From assembly GCF_036898095.1 (NCBI RefSeq), contig NC_090751.1, positions 86,751,819-86,815,818 on the forward strand: DNA of 64,000 nucleotides. The letters are read 5' to 3'. Source of the DNA: Palaemon carinicauda. Taxonomy: Eukaryota; Arthropoda; Malacostraca; Decapoda; Palaemonidae. The position numbers were made by a program, and so were the translations under genes. Numbering within the stretch: position 1 is the stretch's first letter; each line of letters opens with the position of its first letter. The notes beneath the pieces are model-generated. The model saw only the letters and a program-made list of their open reading frames with translations, was not told where the DNA came from and ran no database searches. Of the stretch, positions 35,353 to 47,372 are shown piece after piece.

Positions 35353-35508
35353 CTGCTTTTCTGAAAGACATTGTTGGCGAAGTGTATCAACTATGGCTTT
35401 TGCATTAGTGGACCATTGCTCAATAAAAATGTCTACTTTGTCTTGTGATATACCAGCAGCCAAAAGATGATCCTTTAGCAATGCTGGTCGTACCATCCCA
35501 TGTGCTGC
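35353..35508 (-). CDS. COMMD10: COMMD10, middle exon
   Basis: This 156-nt exon (52 codons, phase 0 at both ends) encodes AAHGMVRPALLKDHLLAAGI, then SQDKVDIFIEQWSTNAKAIV and DTLRQQCLSEKQ. It corresponds to the HN helical region and the start of the COMM domain in COMMD10 (family pattern K-P-A-x-L-x-x-x-L...D-K-A-x-x-F-x-x-x-W-S). The acceptor ctaattacag and donor gtatgg are visible. It follows the exon at 42699-42800 and joins LEDVAWDL of the next exon. It is free of stops in an intron landscape otherwise full of dead transposons, so it is under constraint. Confidence 0.9.
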
Positions 35509-35886
35509 CTGTAATTAGATTATTGCATTCATCATAACAGAATACTGCAATATATAATTGAAGAAAATAAAAGTACAGTAGTGCATTTTTATGGAAAATA
35601 TGACAAATTTTTAAAACAATTCTTATTATTCTTAACCATACACACCCAAGTTCTTTACTAAAGAAGAAGGATAACAACAAAGCTGGAACATGGCAGTTAA
35701 AACTTTCAACGGGGTGTAAACAACTAGCAGGTAGTTACCCTGGAGGCAGTCTGTAACTCACTGTAACCTCAATTGGATTACAGCCGCAATTTACATTAGG
35801 GGTTGGTGACAGTAGAAAAGTTTAGGTAAAAACCTCAGGTTTGTATTGTTATTTAAAATATAAATTATTTAACAAATTTTTTATTT

Positions 35887-35922
35887 GTTCTTACACAAAT
35901 ACGAACCATCGTTCTTTACAAT
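35887..35922. repeat. Inverted repeat of an old DIRS copy (partner 38754-38787)
   Basis: ttgttcttacacaaatacga and the following accatcgttctttaca match, imperfectly, the reverse complement of 38754-38787. The motif is the old-family equivalent of the ttgttccgtaaccgaaatac ITR of DIRS-2. Confidence 0.65.
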
Positions 35923-38799
35923 AGGAGACTCATCCCTAGGCTGGAGGAAGCCCCCATTCCAACTGGCTGGAAACTTTACCCAGGAACTCAAGATTCTAAC
36001 ATTTGCAATACCATAAGAATCACGGTTCCTTACGCCTCATGAACCACAAGAAATACTGTGGAAATTATGGCTCATAGAGTTGTTTTTGAGCCAAAAATCC
36101 TTAAGAGAATGATGCATTTGCTGAATCATGTTGTGTGTCTGATACGTAACACTCCCCCAGGTAAGGAGTGTGGGGAAAAAACTTCACCATATTTAAGTAC
36201 AGAATAGCACACCGAGATCAAATCCAGCTGGCATGGTTTCGAAGCTAAACCCAAAAAGAGAAGATTGAAAGGAAAACAAAAGGCCAATCAGAATATCCTT
36301 TCATCCCAGACTCATACGTCACCCTTGCTCTTGATCTGATGCTAATGGTTCTGTGAAAGGAGCATAGGTAGCTATTCCATTCACTGTGTGGCTACAGCAG
36401 GTCTTGAAGAAGAAAACCTATGGGTCACATCCTACAGGAATAAGATAGTTAACATCGACTGATATTTCTCTGCCTATAAAACCTGCCACAGAGTGATTCT
36501 AGAAGGGTGGCAAGTGCTTATTCAGCTGAGCTTGAGTGCTCTTGATCTGATCTCCTTTTGAGGAAGGAATTGTAGCTCTGGTCATTAAGTATTGAATCAG
36601 TCTAATGATTATTTCTACCCAGTTTGCGGTAAGGATCTTTGTTTCTGACCATCAATATCGGGTGTGCAAGAAAACGAGATTCGTCCTCATCTTCCAAAAT
36701 CAGGCATTCAAATGGGGAAGTGGTCAGCAGGAGTCCTCCAGTGCTACCCGTGCCAAACAAGGGGCTACTCCGAGGTCGATGATCTTTTTCATCAATAATC
36801 CAACAACTTTTCCTCTACTTGCCAGGAAAACCCCAGCCCAAACAAAAGCTGAATAGACACCCCGAGAGATGTCTTGTTACTGACGTCGGAGATTGCAAGA
36901 GCATGCACATCATTGTCTATGTTTTTGGTAAACTTACAAGCGTCAGACCTCGTAACATGTACGAATCATCTCCTTAGCCATGAAAAGATTTAGGAATCTT
37001 CCTCTAGAAGCCAGAAGGTTTACTAATCCGTGTAACTAGACTGTAAGGCAGGCCCACCTGATCTTGTAAAGATACCAGCCTCTCGAAGTACATATAAGAG
37101 CCAAAGAAGGTGTGAGCATCTTCCATTGATGCTCTCTCAGAGCACTGAGCATCTTGTTGAGGCCTAAAGTGACACCAGCCAGGTTGAATGTTCACTTAGA
37201 GGCAGTGTGGAGACAAATGAAAATGACGTGGGAGTTTCAAAGCTGTTGGATGCAGATCTTGAAGGCTGGAATGACTCTGGCTTAGGAGTGATTGAAAAGT
37301 AGTTGGTAATTGGAGAGAATTTGAACACTTCAGGATTGAAGAATACTCCAAAGCTGTGCAAATCACCTCCAAACCTACAGTGCCAAGCAAAGTCAATGCT
37401 TGGACTTCACAGCTGGGTGAGTAATAAAGAAGTAAGTACAGCTCTATGTTCAAATAATCAGGAACAAAAGTTCCTGAGGCTATGCCAATGGAGGTACACT
37501 TCTGGAAGGAAGGCTGCTGAGCCATATTCCTCGCCTCCTATAGAACCCACTCTTAACTGGTCTGCCTGTCCATCGAGAACGCTATCCCTAAGCTAAAAAA
37601 GCGTAAGATAGTATTGGAAGATGTCCGGGGACTATCATCTGAATGAGACAATCTTTAAAGATGAGAAGCAGAGAGCCCTCCCCTTTAAGTGTGGAACGTG
37701 ATCCTAGGATAGGATACGATCCACCCCCGGATTGAATTACTCTTATACCTGAGAGAGTTACTAGAGGCAAAGTACTAACTTCATTGATTCATCCTGAGGT
37801 AAAAAAATCTGGTCTAGCGAGAGGTTTGTTATAGCAACAAAGAGTGGGGTAACTCCTGCTTTGTCAAAATTAGTCAAATGGATGAAGCTCTGCTGAAGCA
37901 CAGGGGAATAGGAAGAGGGGGAGGGAGTAACCGGTCGCAGAGATGCACAGGAAACAACCTACCCGCCACTGGGAGAACATGTCTTTTGGCCCCAGAGGAC
38001 CTAGGGAGGGGGAGTCATTGCAGACATCACCAGAACACTGACACGCTCTTTATCATTGGCGTTACCAAGGAGACCCTGGCACTGGGGAGCCTACCTGAAA
38101 GACCTAAGTGGGCCAAAATTACTCGTTAGGTCACACTCGTCATCACCAGTAGTACAAACATAAAAGAGCCTTTAACCTCCGATGGGGTGCAGCGAACACA
38201 TAAAGTACACAACATGCCACCGGAACCTGAAGCCCTCCAACATAGGTCTAAGGGCTCCTTGCTTCTGCCGCATACTCCCTGGCACCTGAGAATGAGCTAC
38301 AGGAGTAAGCTCAGGAGCATCAAAAGCAGATGCACCCAATGGAAAGGAAAAAGCTCTATTTCTCTTGCTCAAAGCATACGCCTGCCACCACAAGGATACC
38401 ACGACCTACACTTGTCACACAGGAATGATTCAGAACAATCATGTCCCTAGTAAGCAAATTGAGTTTGTGGATTTTCAGCTGGTTTAACAAAAAACATGAT
38501 GTAAAGTCTAACCTCCCACAATGAGTGTCTTGTTTCACAATAACAATCAACTGCCAGTATTCACTTCTTGAAAGACAAGGAAAGTGAAAAGTTCACTTAA
38601 GGGCATATCAGTATGTCTGTACTCGATGAAGCCAAAAACATAAGTGAAGATACATTAAAAGGTAAGGGGGCAAGGGATCCTCACCCTTGCTCCCTGCTGA
38701 TTAAATGATTCAATGGCCATCTAACTTCCACGATAAAAACATATTCCCTACATAAAGAATGATGGTTTGTATCCACATAGGAACTACCTAATTTCCAAA

Positions 38800-39250
38800 A
38801 TTCCAAGCCAGGGGTCGTAAGGACTTGTACAGAGTGCATTTAAAGAGCTTGGAACCTTCGTAACCTCCCAAGATGGTGATCCAAGTTCTCTGAGAGGTCA
38901 GGAATGTTCGAAGCTACTCATGAGCATGGACAATTCCCATGACGAGGAGAGGTTTTGGTCTTTCAATCTAAAGATTTAGCTCAAGGCTGAGCAATAGCCT
39001 TTTACTGCAGAGACTGAGAGGAGCTTCTCTCGGCAAATGTAGATGAGGAAATAAAAAATTAAGTGTGGAAAGGCTCTAACCAGAGAAGTACTGTACCCCA
39101 TCTATGACATCAATTGCAGAAGATGGCTTACTTTTCCTGGAAGACAGCTGCAGAGGATTTAGGGAGATATTGCAGTGCCTCGCAAAAAGCTGTTTGCTCG
39201 GAGGAGATGCTGGATAGTCCCCACCCATGAAGTGATGGGAGGCCACTGAA
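38800..39250 (-). pseudogene. Old DIRS tyrosine recombinase fragment
   Basis: Minus-strand scraps, in changing frames, resemble the recombinase of DIRS-2: P-S-W-E-V-T-K-V...L-N-A-L (cf. PPPWNVVRILRALKRP), then KGYCSALS-like and the N-terminal LLxAxxxFxxR region with a short insertion around 39150. Heavily diverged and non-functional. Confidence 0.5.
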
Positions 39251-40429
39251 CTATGGAACCTATAGGCTTACTTTGTTAGTACGTGTGCTGGTTATCGTGT
39301 GCATACTGAGTGTTCTTGACGAGTTGGTGATCATGGCGTGGAGGCGATCTAGTGGCAGTAGAAGGCTTAACCTATGCAGGAGATAGTCTCTTCACAGCTG
39401 ATAGTGGCACTGACGAGGTACACTGAGGTGATCATGTTCTTGGAGATGATTTTGAGTGCGTAGCACGCGTACCATATAATGCACAAGGTAATCATTCGTG
39501 TCGTGAATCACAAGGATCTTTTACTAGTGGGCCATCATGCCTAAGGAGGTGATAGTGCCAGTGATCGTATCTATGAAGACATTTATCTTGGATGACTTCA
39601 TGGACTATCAGAAGAATTTTGATGACCTGGTGATTGTACTCATGGCTTGTTGTCCAAGGGACATCACAAACAGTTCTTTTTTGCTGACAAGGTGAGAGCA
39701 CCAACAGGGTGAGAAGACTTCTGGGCTCTAGCAGCTGCTAGAACCTCAAATAGTTGCAATGATGAAGGGCCATCATCAATTCAGCAATTATGGCATCGGG
39801 AGAGTTTTGGGCGAGAGGCAAGGGGGTATTGCCCTCACTAGTGGACGGCATTACTCCTATCTTGCTCAAGGAACTCCCTGAGGGGAAGGCACTGGTTCAC
39901 TTCTTCTTACTTCATGCAACAGACTATGCCTCAAATGGAGAAGAACATGCAGCAGACTTGGAACCCGAAAGTGCGATAAAGGAGCTCAAGATTTTCTTAG
40001 ACATCACCTTGGGCTTTGCCAAGATTGACTCCACTCTTTAACATCATCCTATCCAAAAATCCAGTCCATTGCACAGGAGGCCACTCCCTACACTCAGAAC
40101 ACGTGGAGTCCTGAGAACAGTTATGCCCCTGCAGAAATTACTGTACACAGGTGATGAGGGTCGACCTATTGTTTAGTATGCACCAACCATATCCTAACCT
40201 GGGTTTACCATAGCACAACTGCATGTCTGCCCATAGAACTGATATCATCAACAGCAAGCACACAGCAAATAATCTGGAAAGAAAAAGCAGATCATAAATA
40301 AAGCCAAAGTAGGACGCTGAGAAGTAAATCTGTTAAGAACGGCAACAGAAGTCAAAGTGAAGGTAGCGTTACCAGTCAGGTGAGAGGGACTTTTATGCCA
40401 CCCTGCAGCCAACTGTGTTTACCTTATTA

Positions 40430-41697
40430 AAAAGATTCATAGCCATTCCAGCATTGCTTGTTTTCAACTTTATACAGTTGGGAGTGGGTGGGTTGTTTCT
40501 GAGCATTATTACTGAATTTTTAAGTAATACATCTCAAAGAGTTGTTGTTGATGGTCAACATAGTGAATATAGGAATGTGATATCTGGTGTTCCACAGGGT
40601 AGTGTTCTCGGCCCATTACTTTTCATCTTATATACACATGATATGTGGTTTAGCCTAGAAAACAAGCTTGTTGCATATGCAGATGATGTTACTCTCTTTA
40701 CATCAATTCCATCTCCTGAATGAAGATCTAGGGTTGCTGAATCCCTTAATTGAGATCTAGCTAAAATTAGTGCATGGTGCAAATTATGTGGCATGAAGTT
40801 GAATCCTATCAAAACTCAAAGTATGATTGTAAGGTCAAGGACAGGGGCTCCTCAACATGCGGATCTCAGCATTGATAATGTTTCTTTAACTTTGCATGAC
40901 TTTTAAAATTCTAGGAGTGATCCTCGACAGCAAATTTACTTTTGAGAAACACATTAAGTCTGCGTCTTCTTCAATTGCACAAAATATTGGCTTATGGAGA
41001 AAGTCTTTTAAGATTTTCAGTGATCATTCTATTCTGAAGAGGTGTTTTAGTTCTTTCATTCTGCCTTGTTTCGAGTATTGTTCGCCTGTCTGGTCTTCAG
41101 CTGCTGATTTTCATCTTAATTTCTTGGACAGGAACTTATGGTCTATTAAAGTTCTTATTCCTGATCTAGATATTAATCTTTGGTACTGTCGTTCAATTAG
41201 TTCATTATGCATGTTGCATAAGATTTTTCATAATTCTGACCATCCTCTACATTCAGATCTTTCTGGACAGTTCCATCCTGTTCATAATACTAGGCATGCA
41301 GTTAATTCTAATAGTCAGGCCTTCTCTATCATGAGGCTCAGTACTACACCGTATTCTAGAAGTTTTATTCCAGCTGTTACCAAGTTGTGGAATGATCTTC
41401 CTAATCGGGTAGTTGAATCAGTAGAACTTCAAAAGTTCAAAGTTACAGCAAATGTTTTTATGTTGAACAGGCTGACATAAGTCTTTTTATAGTTATATAT
41501 TACAGTATTTATCTGTTTTAATGTTGTTAATGCTTTTCAAAATATTTTATTTTAATTTTTCATTGCTTCTTATATCGTATATTTATTTCCTTGTTTCCTT
41601 TCCTCACTGGGCTATTTTTTCCTATTGGAGCCCTTGGGCTTATAGCATCTTGCTTTTCCAACTAGGGTTGTAGCTTGGATAGTATTAATAATAATAA
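40430..41697 (+). mobile_element. 5'-truncated LINE of a Jockey/CR1-like clade, broken
   Basis: The first frame (to 40723) has LSNTSQRVVVDG, SGVPQGSVLGPLLFILY and VAYADDVTLF, the reverse transcriptase core with its A-D-D box. After a frameshift the frame from 40896 to 41480 has ILGVILDSKFTFEKHI, CFEYCSPVWSSAA and WNDLPNRVVESVELQKFK, the usual C-terminal region. A UTR ends in cttttccaactagggttgta and (TAA)n at 41697. The 5' end is lost. The 3' tail is shared with positions 1-47. The clade cannot be settled by eye. Confidence 0.85.
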
Positions 41698-41700
41698 TAA

Positions 41701-42424
41701 AGGCCGATTCACACGACCCGTTTTCTTTCTGACAGGCTCGCCGGCGGTTAAGCGGCGTCTAGGTTTCTTACGTGTATTCAAATGCAACTGTTCACACGAC
41801 CCGTCAGGCAGACGGCTGCCCTCGGACGTCAGCCGTCCGAGTCGGATAGGCTTCCTTCCCAAGAAACCTCGGCCGGTTTGACGGCCGTTAGCCATCCGTC
41901 CCAACCAACAGGTTGATGTTGTTTCGTGTTAACGAGGACCTGTATCGTACCTGTTCGTTTCGTGACCTACAAACCTCGATTTTTTTTCATAGTATAGTCA
42001 TAAAAATTAGAGTTAGGTTGTTGTTGACACCATGTATGAGAGGTTAATTGAACTTGTTCAAGGGTATGAGGAGATGTTAGACATGGCAAACAAGATGTAT
42101 AGAAATAATTTACATAAACAAAAAATATGGAAAATGACTGTAGAGGCATTAAATAAAACAGGAGGATTTTAATATTCTTGGCATGGTGCATAAAGTATAA
42201 TGAAGTTGCATAACTTATCTTATCAACACAGTTATCAACCAACATCTTAAAGTGTCAAAATTATCGTAATTTACTCGATCCTCACGTGACAGAGTCTAAG
42301 TAAACAATGAAAACCGCGCGCGGATAAACGGATACGGAACGCCTCGTGTGAATGTACAACATTTCAACGGCGGTTAGCCACCACCCAGCCTGTCGGAAAG
42401 AAAACGGGTCGTGTGAATCGGCCT
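41701..42424. mobile_element. PIF/Harbinger-type non-autonomous element
   Basis: A 724-bp element with terminal inverted repeats of about 38 bp starting aggccgattcacacgacccg, flanked by TAA on both sides (41698-41700 and 42425-42427). A TAA/TWA target duplication with GGCC-type ends is characteristic of PIF/Harbinger. It landed in the (TAA)n tail of the LINE to its left. The arms carry several cacacgacccgt and gcggttagcc sub-repeats. Inside is a short remnant of a MADF-like gene (42032-42172). Confidence 0.78.
42032..42172 (+). pseudogene. MADF/Myb-like gene remnant inside the Harbinger-type element
   Basis: A 46-codon frame begins MYERLIELVQGYEEMLDMAN and continues KMYRNNLHKQKIWKMTVEAL, N-K-T-G-G-F, then TAA. 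It resembles the N-terminal half of a MADF (Myb/SANT-like) DNA-binding domain: L-I-x-x-V...P/E-x-L-Y/L-D...Y...W-x-x-I/V-A-x-x-L. PIF/Harbinger elements carry a separate Myb/MADF-type gene next to the transposase, so this looks like what is left of it after internal deletion. The family match is by eye and the fragment is too short to function as a full domain. Confidence 0.55.
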
Positions 42425-42698
42425 TAATTAGGTCACGCTTCTATTAAAGGTAGAAAGTTTGTATTATGTATAGGAATAATTACGCATTACAAAGTTTGAT
42501 CCTACTCTACTTACCTGGTAAAAATGTAAAATTTTGTATACCTAGTTTCATAGATTTTATCAAGTATTGTATGCAATAAACAACATGCGATATCAAAGAA
42601 CTAATTTGATATAGAAAGTATGCATTAAATCAAATGAGATTCTTTATTACAGTACTATGTAATGTACAGTACGTACAGTACAAAAGAAAGTTTCTAAC

Positions 42699-42800
42699 CT
42701 GTTGTATTATGTGTATTACAGTTTTAATCAGCAACTTAGTTTGGTCTTGAGTGATGGCAAGTGATGAGCTGAGTTTCTCCTCTTCTTCTTCTGTAAATAC
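42699..42800 (-). CDS. COMMD10: COMMD10, second visible exon
   Basis: The 102-nt exon (34 codons, phase 0 at both ends) encodes VFTEEEEEKLSSSLAITQDQ, then TKLLIKTVIHIIQQ. The E-E-E-E-K-L motif and the helix after it match COMMD10 (F-S-E-E-E-E-E-K-L...L-V-L-E-T-I-S-F-I-L-E-Q). The acceptor is ctttttcag and the donor gttaga. It belongs to the N-terminal helical (HN) domain. The flanking introns hold a Harbinger-type element on one side and the large nested DIRS pair on the other, which begins only 35 bp from the exon. Confidence 0.9.
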
Positions 42801-43414
42801 CTGAAAAAGCAGATTGCTCATCAAAAAAAATTAAGTACTTTGGATTTTTCCTAGCTATACAAACCTGAGTCCTTTAAATAGGGAGTTGATTTTTGCACAA
42901 CCTGGGATAGCCATTGAATTCACTAACAAGGTAAAGCCTCACGTTGAACTTTGGCTTGGGACTGAAAAGGGTGGTTGCAAAGGGAAATTTAACTAAAGGA
43001 CTCAAGTTTTTACAGACTAAGAAATATACAAATTACTTTAGAAATTGGCTAATTGTTCCTACTTGTATACAGTAAAAACCTTTTGCCACTTAAATAGGGA
43101 AACCCACTGCTTGGTGGGTCGGAAGTCCCCCCAGAACTGAACTGGTTGGTTCTTTTTCTTCCTTGGAAATGACAGTTTGCCTGGTCCCGTACAGAAGCAA
43201 AGAAGAGAGCTCCAGCAGCCTCCTATCTGTCTATCATTGGGATGAATCGGCTGAATTGGGCTTGGACTGTCCAAGAAGATTGGTACATGGTCAAAGAAGG
43301 GATCCCTTACCCAGAAGGGGACGGCAGTCCAGAATAATATACCTGGTGTATGACGATTAATATGTTGGTATAATTCTCCCCCTCATTAGGATGAATGGGG
43401 CAATAATTCTTTAG

Positions 43415-43710
43415 AAATGTTATTTTCATTAGTAAAATAAATTTTTGAATATACTTACCCGATAATCATGTAGCTGTCAACTCCGTTGCCCGACAGAATT
43501 CTACGGAAGGGATACGCCAGTGATCGCTATACAAGAGGGGGGTGTACTCACAAGCGCCACCTGTGGCCAGGTACTGCAGTACTTCTTGTTGACACCACCT
43601 CAATTTTTCCTCGGTCCACTGGTTCTATGGGGAGGAAGGGTGGGTCAATTAAATCATGATTATCGGGTAAGTATATTCAAAAATTTATTTTACTAATGAA
43701 AATAACATTT
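43415..43710. repeat. DIRS-4 3' terminal hairpin unit
   Basis: Perfect 56-bp arms, 43415-43470 and 43655-43710 (starting aaatgttattttcattagta), enclose about 184 bp that include most of the 159-bp inverted repeat. The inner ITR (ttcaatattaatcttacccg) follows directly at 43711. The arrangement equals that of DIRS-1 and DIRS-3 although the sequence is unrelated. Confidence 0.9.
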
Positions 43711-44129
43711 TTCAATATTAATCTTACCCGATAATCATGTAGCTGATTCACACCCAGGGAGGTGGGTGAAAACCAGTGTACATGTATATCAAGAAGCTAA
43801 GTATCCCGTATTTCATATTATCAGTTATTCAAAATAACAATGAAATCATAAGTACCTGGTAAGGAAGTCGACTTGAGCCATTACTCTGCCTTAAATAAGT
43901 TCGTCTTCCTTACTGAGCGCAGCGTTCCTCTTAGGAGGCTGAACAACTCTAAGGTGCTGAAGTATCAAGGGCTGCAACCCATACTAAAGGACCTCATCAC
44001 AACCTTTAACCTCGGCGCTTCTCAAGAAAGAATTGACCACCCGCCAAATCAACAAGGATGTGGAAGGCTTCTTAGCCGACCGTACAACCCATAAAAAGTA
44101 TTCAAGAGAAAGGTTAAAAGGTTATGGGA

Positions 44130-45270
44130 TTATGGGAATGTAGTGGCTGAGCCCCCGCCTACTACTGCATTCGTTGCTACGAATGGTCCCAGGGTGTAGC
44201 AGTACTCGTAAAGAGACTGGACATCTTTGAGATAGAATGATGCGAACACTGACTTGCTTCTCCAATAGGTTGCATCCATAACACTCTGCAGAGAACGGTT
44301 CTGTTTGAAGGCCACTGAAGTAGCCACAGCTCTCACTTCATGTGTCCTTACCTTCAGCAAAGCAAGGTCTTCTTCCTTCAGATGAGAATGTGCTTCCCTA
44401 ATCAGAAGCCTGAATAGTAAGAAACTGAGTTCTTAGACCTTGGAAAAGAAGGCTTCTTGATAGCACACCATAAGGCTTCTGATTGTCCTCGTAAAGGTTA
44501 AGACCTTTTTAGATAGTACCTAAGAGCTCTAACTGGGCAAAGTACTCTCTCCAGTTCATTCCCCACCAAGTTGGACAGGGTTGGGATCTCGAACGACTTA
44601 GGCCAAGGACGTGAAGGAAGCTCGTTTAGCAAAAACCGAGCTGCAAGGAACATGTAGCCGTTTCAGATGTGAAAACTATGATCCTGCTGAAGGCGTGGAT
44701 CTCACTTACTCTTTTAGCTGTTGTCAAGCACACGAGGGAAAGAGTTTTTAATGTGAGGTCCTAAAAAGAGGCTGATTGGAGAGGTTCAAATCTTGATGAC
44801 ATAAGGAACCTTAGGACCACGTCTAGATTCCAGCCTGGAGTGGACAACCGACGTTCCTTTGAGGTCTCAAAAGACCTAGGGAGGTCCTGTAGATCTTTGT
44901 TGGTGGAAAGATCCAAGCCTCTGTGGCGGAAAACCGCTGCCAACATACTTCTGTAACCCTTGATCGTAGGAGCTGAAAGGGATCTTACTTTCCTTAGATG
45001 TAACAGGAAGTCAGCAATCTGGGTTACAGTGGTACTGGTTGAGGAAACTGCATCGGTCTTGTACCAGCTTCGGAAGACTTCCCCTTGAGACTGATAGACT
45101 CTGAGAGTGGATGTTCTCCTTGCTCTGGCAATCGCTCTGGCTGCCTCCTTCGAAAAGCCCCTAGCTCTTGAGAGTCTTTCGAAAGTCTGAAGGCAGTCAG
45201 ACGAAGAGCGTGGAGGTTTGGGTGTACCTTCTTTACGTGAGGTTGACGTAGAAGGTTCACTCCTAGAGGA
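44130..45270 (-). pseudogene. DIRS-4 tyrosine recombinase, broken
   Basis: The N-terminal part (RARRTSTLRVYQSQGEVFRS, then APTIKGYRSMLAAVFRHRGL) is open within 44761-45501. The catalytic C-terminal part at 44130-44360 has THEVRAVATSVAFKQNRSL (H-x-x-R) and SVFASFYLKDVQSLYEY with the likely nucleophile Tyr. Between them (44361-44760) stops and indels interrupt the region that should hold the first catalytic Arg. Only about 30-40% similar to the DIRS-2 recombinase by eye. Confidence 0.85.
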
Positions 45271-45289
45271 AGAGTCTTGGGAATGTCGA

Positions 45290-46830
45290 CCAGCCATTGC
45301 AGTACCTCTATGAACCATTCTCTCGCGGGCCAGAGCGGAGCCAACCAACGTCAGCCGTGTCCCTTTGCGAGAGGAGAACTTCTGAAGTACCCTGTTGACA
45401 ATCTTGAATGGCGGGAATGCATACAGGTCGAGATGGGACCAGTCCAGCAGAAAAGCATCCACGTGAACTGCTGCTGGGTCTGGAATCGGAGAACAATACA
45501 ACAGGAGTCTCTAGGTTATCGAGGTAGCGAACAGATCTATGGTTGGCTGACCCCACAGGGCCCAAAGTCTGCTGCAAACATTCTTGTGAAGGGTCCACTC
45601 TGTGGGGATGACCTGACCCTTCCGGCTGAGGCGATCTGCCATGACATTCATACCGCCCTGAATGAACCTCGTTACCAGCGTGAGCTTTCGATCTTTTGAC
45701 CAGATGAGGAGGTCCCTTGCGATCTAGAACAACTTCCACGAAAGAGTCCCTCCCTGCTTGGAGATGTAAGCCAGGGCTGTGGTGTTGTCAGAGTCCACCT
45801 CCACCACCTTGTTAAGCTGGAGGGACTTGAAGTTTATCAAGGCCAGAAGAACCGCCAACAACTCCTTGCAATTGATGTGAAGTGTCCTTTGCTCCTGATT
45901 CCATGTTCCCGAGCATTCCTGTCCGTCCAAAGTCGCACCCCAGCCCGTGTCTGATGCGTCCGAGAGGAGACGGCGGTCGGGTTTCTGAACAGCCAAAGGT
46001 AGACTTCCTTGAGAAGAAAGCTGTTCTTACACCACGCGAGAGTAGACCTCCTCTCTTCGGAAACAGGAACTGAGACCGTCTCTAGCGTCATGTCCTTTAT
46101 CCAGTGAGCAGCTAGATGATACTGAAGGGGGCGGAGGTGGAGTCTCCCTAACACGATGAACAGGGCCAGCGATGAAAGTGTCCCTGTTAGACTCATCCAC
46201 TACCTGACTGAGCATCGGTTCCTTCTCAGCATGCTCTGGATGCATTCTAGGGCTTGGAAGATCCTTGGGGCCGACGGAAAAGCCCGAAAAGCTCGACTCT
46301 GAAGATCCATACCCAGGTAGACAATGGTCTGGGATGGGACGAGCTGGGACTCCTCAAAATTGACCAGGAGGCCCAGTTCCTTGGTCAGATCCATAGTCCA
46401 TCTGAGAATCTCCAGACAGCGACGACTTGAGGGAGCTCTTAAAAGCCAGTCGTCTGACGGAGCCGGACACAAGATCATGGTACTGCTGCACAGTCTGTGA
46501 ACTGTCAACCATGGGGAAGCGAGGAAGTACAGTGACAACCCGAAGCTGTCTAGACTGTCTGGGTCGTACAGACAACTCCTTATCGGGTTGCTGAGGTTGC
46601 CGCACTGCGTCACAACAAGTCACTTCTGCTGGTTGTTGAACGTCTTCCCAGTGACACACTGACTCCGTAAACAAAAAATCCTCTAACAAGGACTAAGCTT
46701 GGACTGCATGTCTTGCAACACAGCTCAAGGTCTATGGGAGCAGGTGTGGTAACAGACGGGGTTAGCGACTGAAGTGGAACCATTACCTTCCCTGGAAGCA
46801 TGTTATGCTTAAATAAAAGTCCATAGGAGG
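45290..46830 (-). pseudogene. DIRS-4 reverse transcriptase - RNase H - methyltransferase-like region, broken
   Basis: The reverse transcriptase thumb (KELGLLVNFEESQLVPSQTI, VYLGMDLQSRAFRAFPS) is preceded by a degraded catalytic box (SDDWLLRAP). RNase H follows with LLSDASDTGWGATLDG, HINCKELLAVLLALINF and VEVDSDNTTALAYISKQGG at 45724-45996. The methyltransferase-like part has MYCSPIPDPAAVHVDAFLLD and LDLYAFPPF at about 45380-45501. Pieces lie in different frames. The upstream fingers are poorly preserved. Confidence 0.85.
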
Positions 46831-47061
46831 CTACGCAGCTAAAGGCTCCTCTCCAAATGACAGAGTCCTCAAGGGAATATCAGAAGGAGGGAGAAAAGCA
46901 CTTTCTCATCTACAGGGACCATATCCGAGAAAAGCTAAGTTCTCTCAGTGAGGGTTTCACTGGTGCAAAAGCAGCAGACTAGAAGGCAACGTTATGAAAC
47001 TGCTTGACAGTCTAGTGAGTTGGCAACAACCAAAGATGTGTGACTGAGAAGCATGCGGTAA

Positions 47062-47150
47062 GGTATGCAGAGCATGCTGTATGCAGAGCATGCTGTATGC
47101 AGAGCATGCTGTATGTAGAGCATGCTGTAAGGTAAGCAGAGCATGTTGCA
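47062..47150. repeat. 16-bp minisatellite in DIRS-4
   Basis: Four to five copies of tatgcagagcatgctg in tandem, the last ones diverged (tatgtagagcatgctg, taagcagagcatgttg). Each unit holds the palindrome agcatgct. It lies next to the hAT fragment in the former Gag region. Confidence 0.9.
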
Positions 47151-47159
47151 TGGCGGGTA

Positions 47160-47372
47160 ACATTTCTCAAAATTCCATGACCAGTGCTAGATTGAGTAAT
47201 ATCGCATTACTGTCCATTGAAAGTGCACGTGCCGAGGGAATTGATTTAGACTGTTTTGTTGATGAATTTGATAGCCGGCATGATAATCGTAGAATTAAGC
47301 TGCACTAAATATACGTACTATAATCTACTTCACCTCAGGAAAGGGAAACTCGCCCTGTTGGCAACACTGCAT
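47160..47372 (+). mobile_element. hAT transposon 3' fragment inserted in DIRS-4
   Basis: A plus-strand frame ARLSNIALLSIESARAEGID, then L-D-C-F-V-D-E-F-D-S-R...R-R-I-K-L and stop, resembles the last residues of hAT-like transposases (L-A-x-L-S-I-E...x-x-D...I-x-x-F). About 60 bp later the sequence ends cctgttggcaacactg, a good hAT terminal inverted repeat (cagtgttgccaac inward). Only this 3' end is present. The transposase assignment is by eye. Confidence 0.5.

Larger units (their letters stand above)
35606..40400 (-). mobile_element. Degenerate old DIRS copy or copies
   Basis: The left end (ttcttattattcttaaccat ... agttctttacta) is a diverged DIRS terminal arm, and an inverted repeat pair (35887-35922 and 38754-38787) delimits a first piece of about 3.2 kb. 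It contains Gag scraps on the minus strand (about 37860-38420). From 38800 a recombinase fragment and then further Gag-like sequence (about 39780-40060) follow, which may be a second copy or the rest of the first. Nothing is open. It fills most of the COMMD10 intron between exons 42699-42800 and 35353-35508. Confidence 0.6.
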
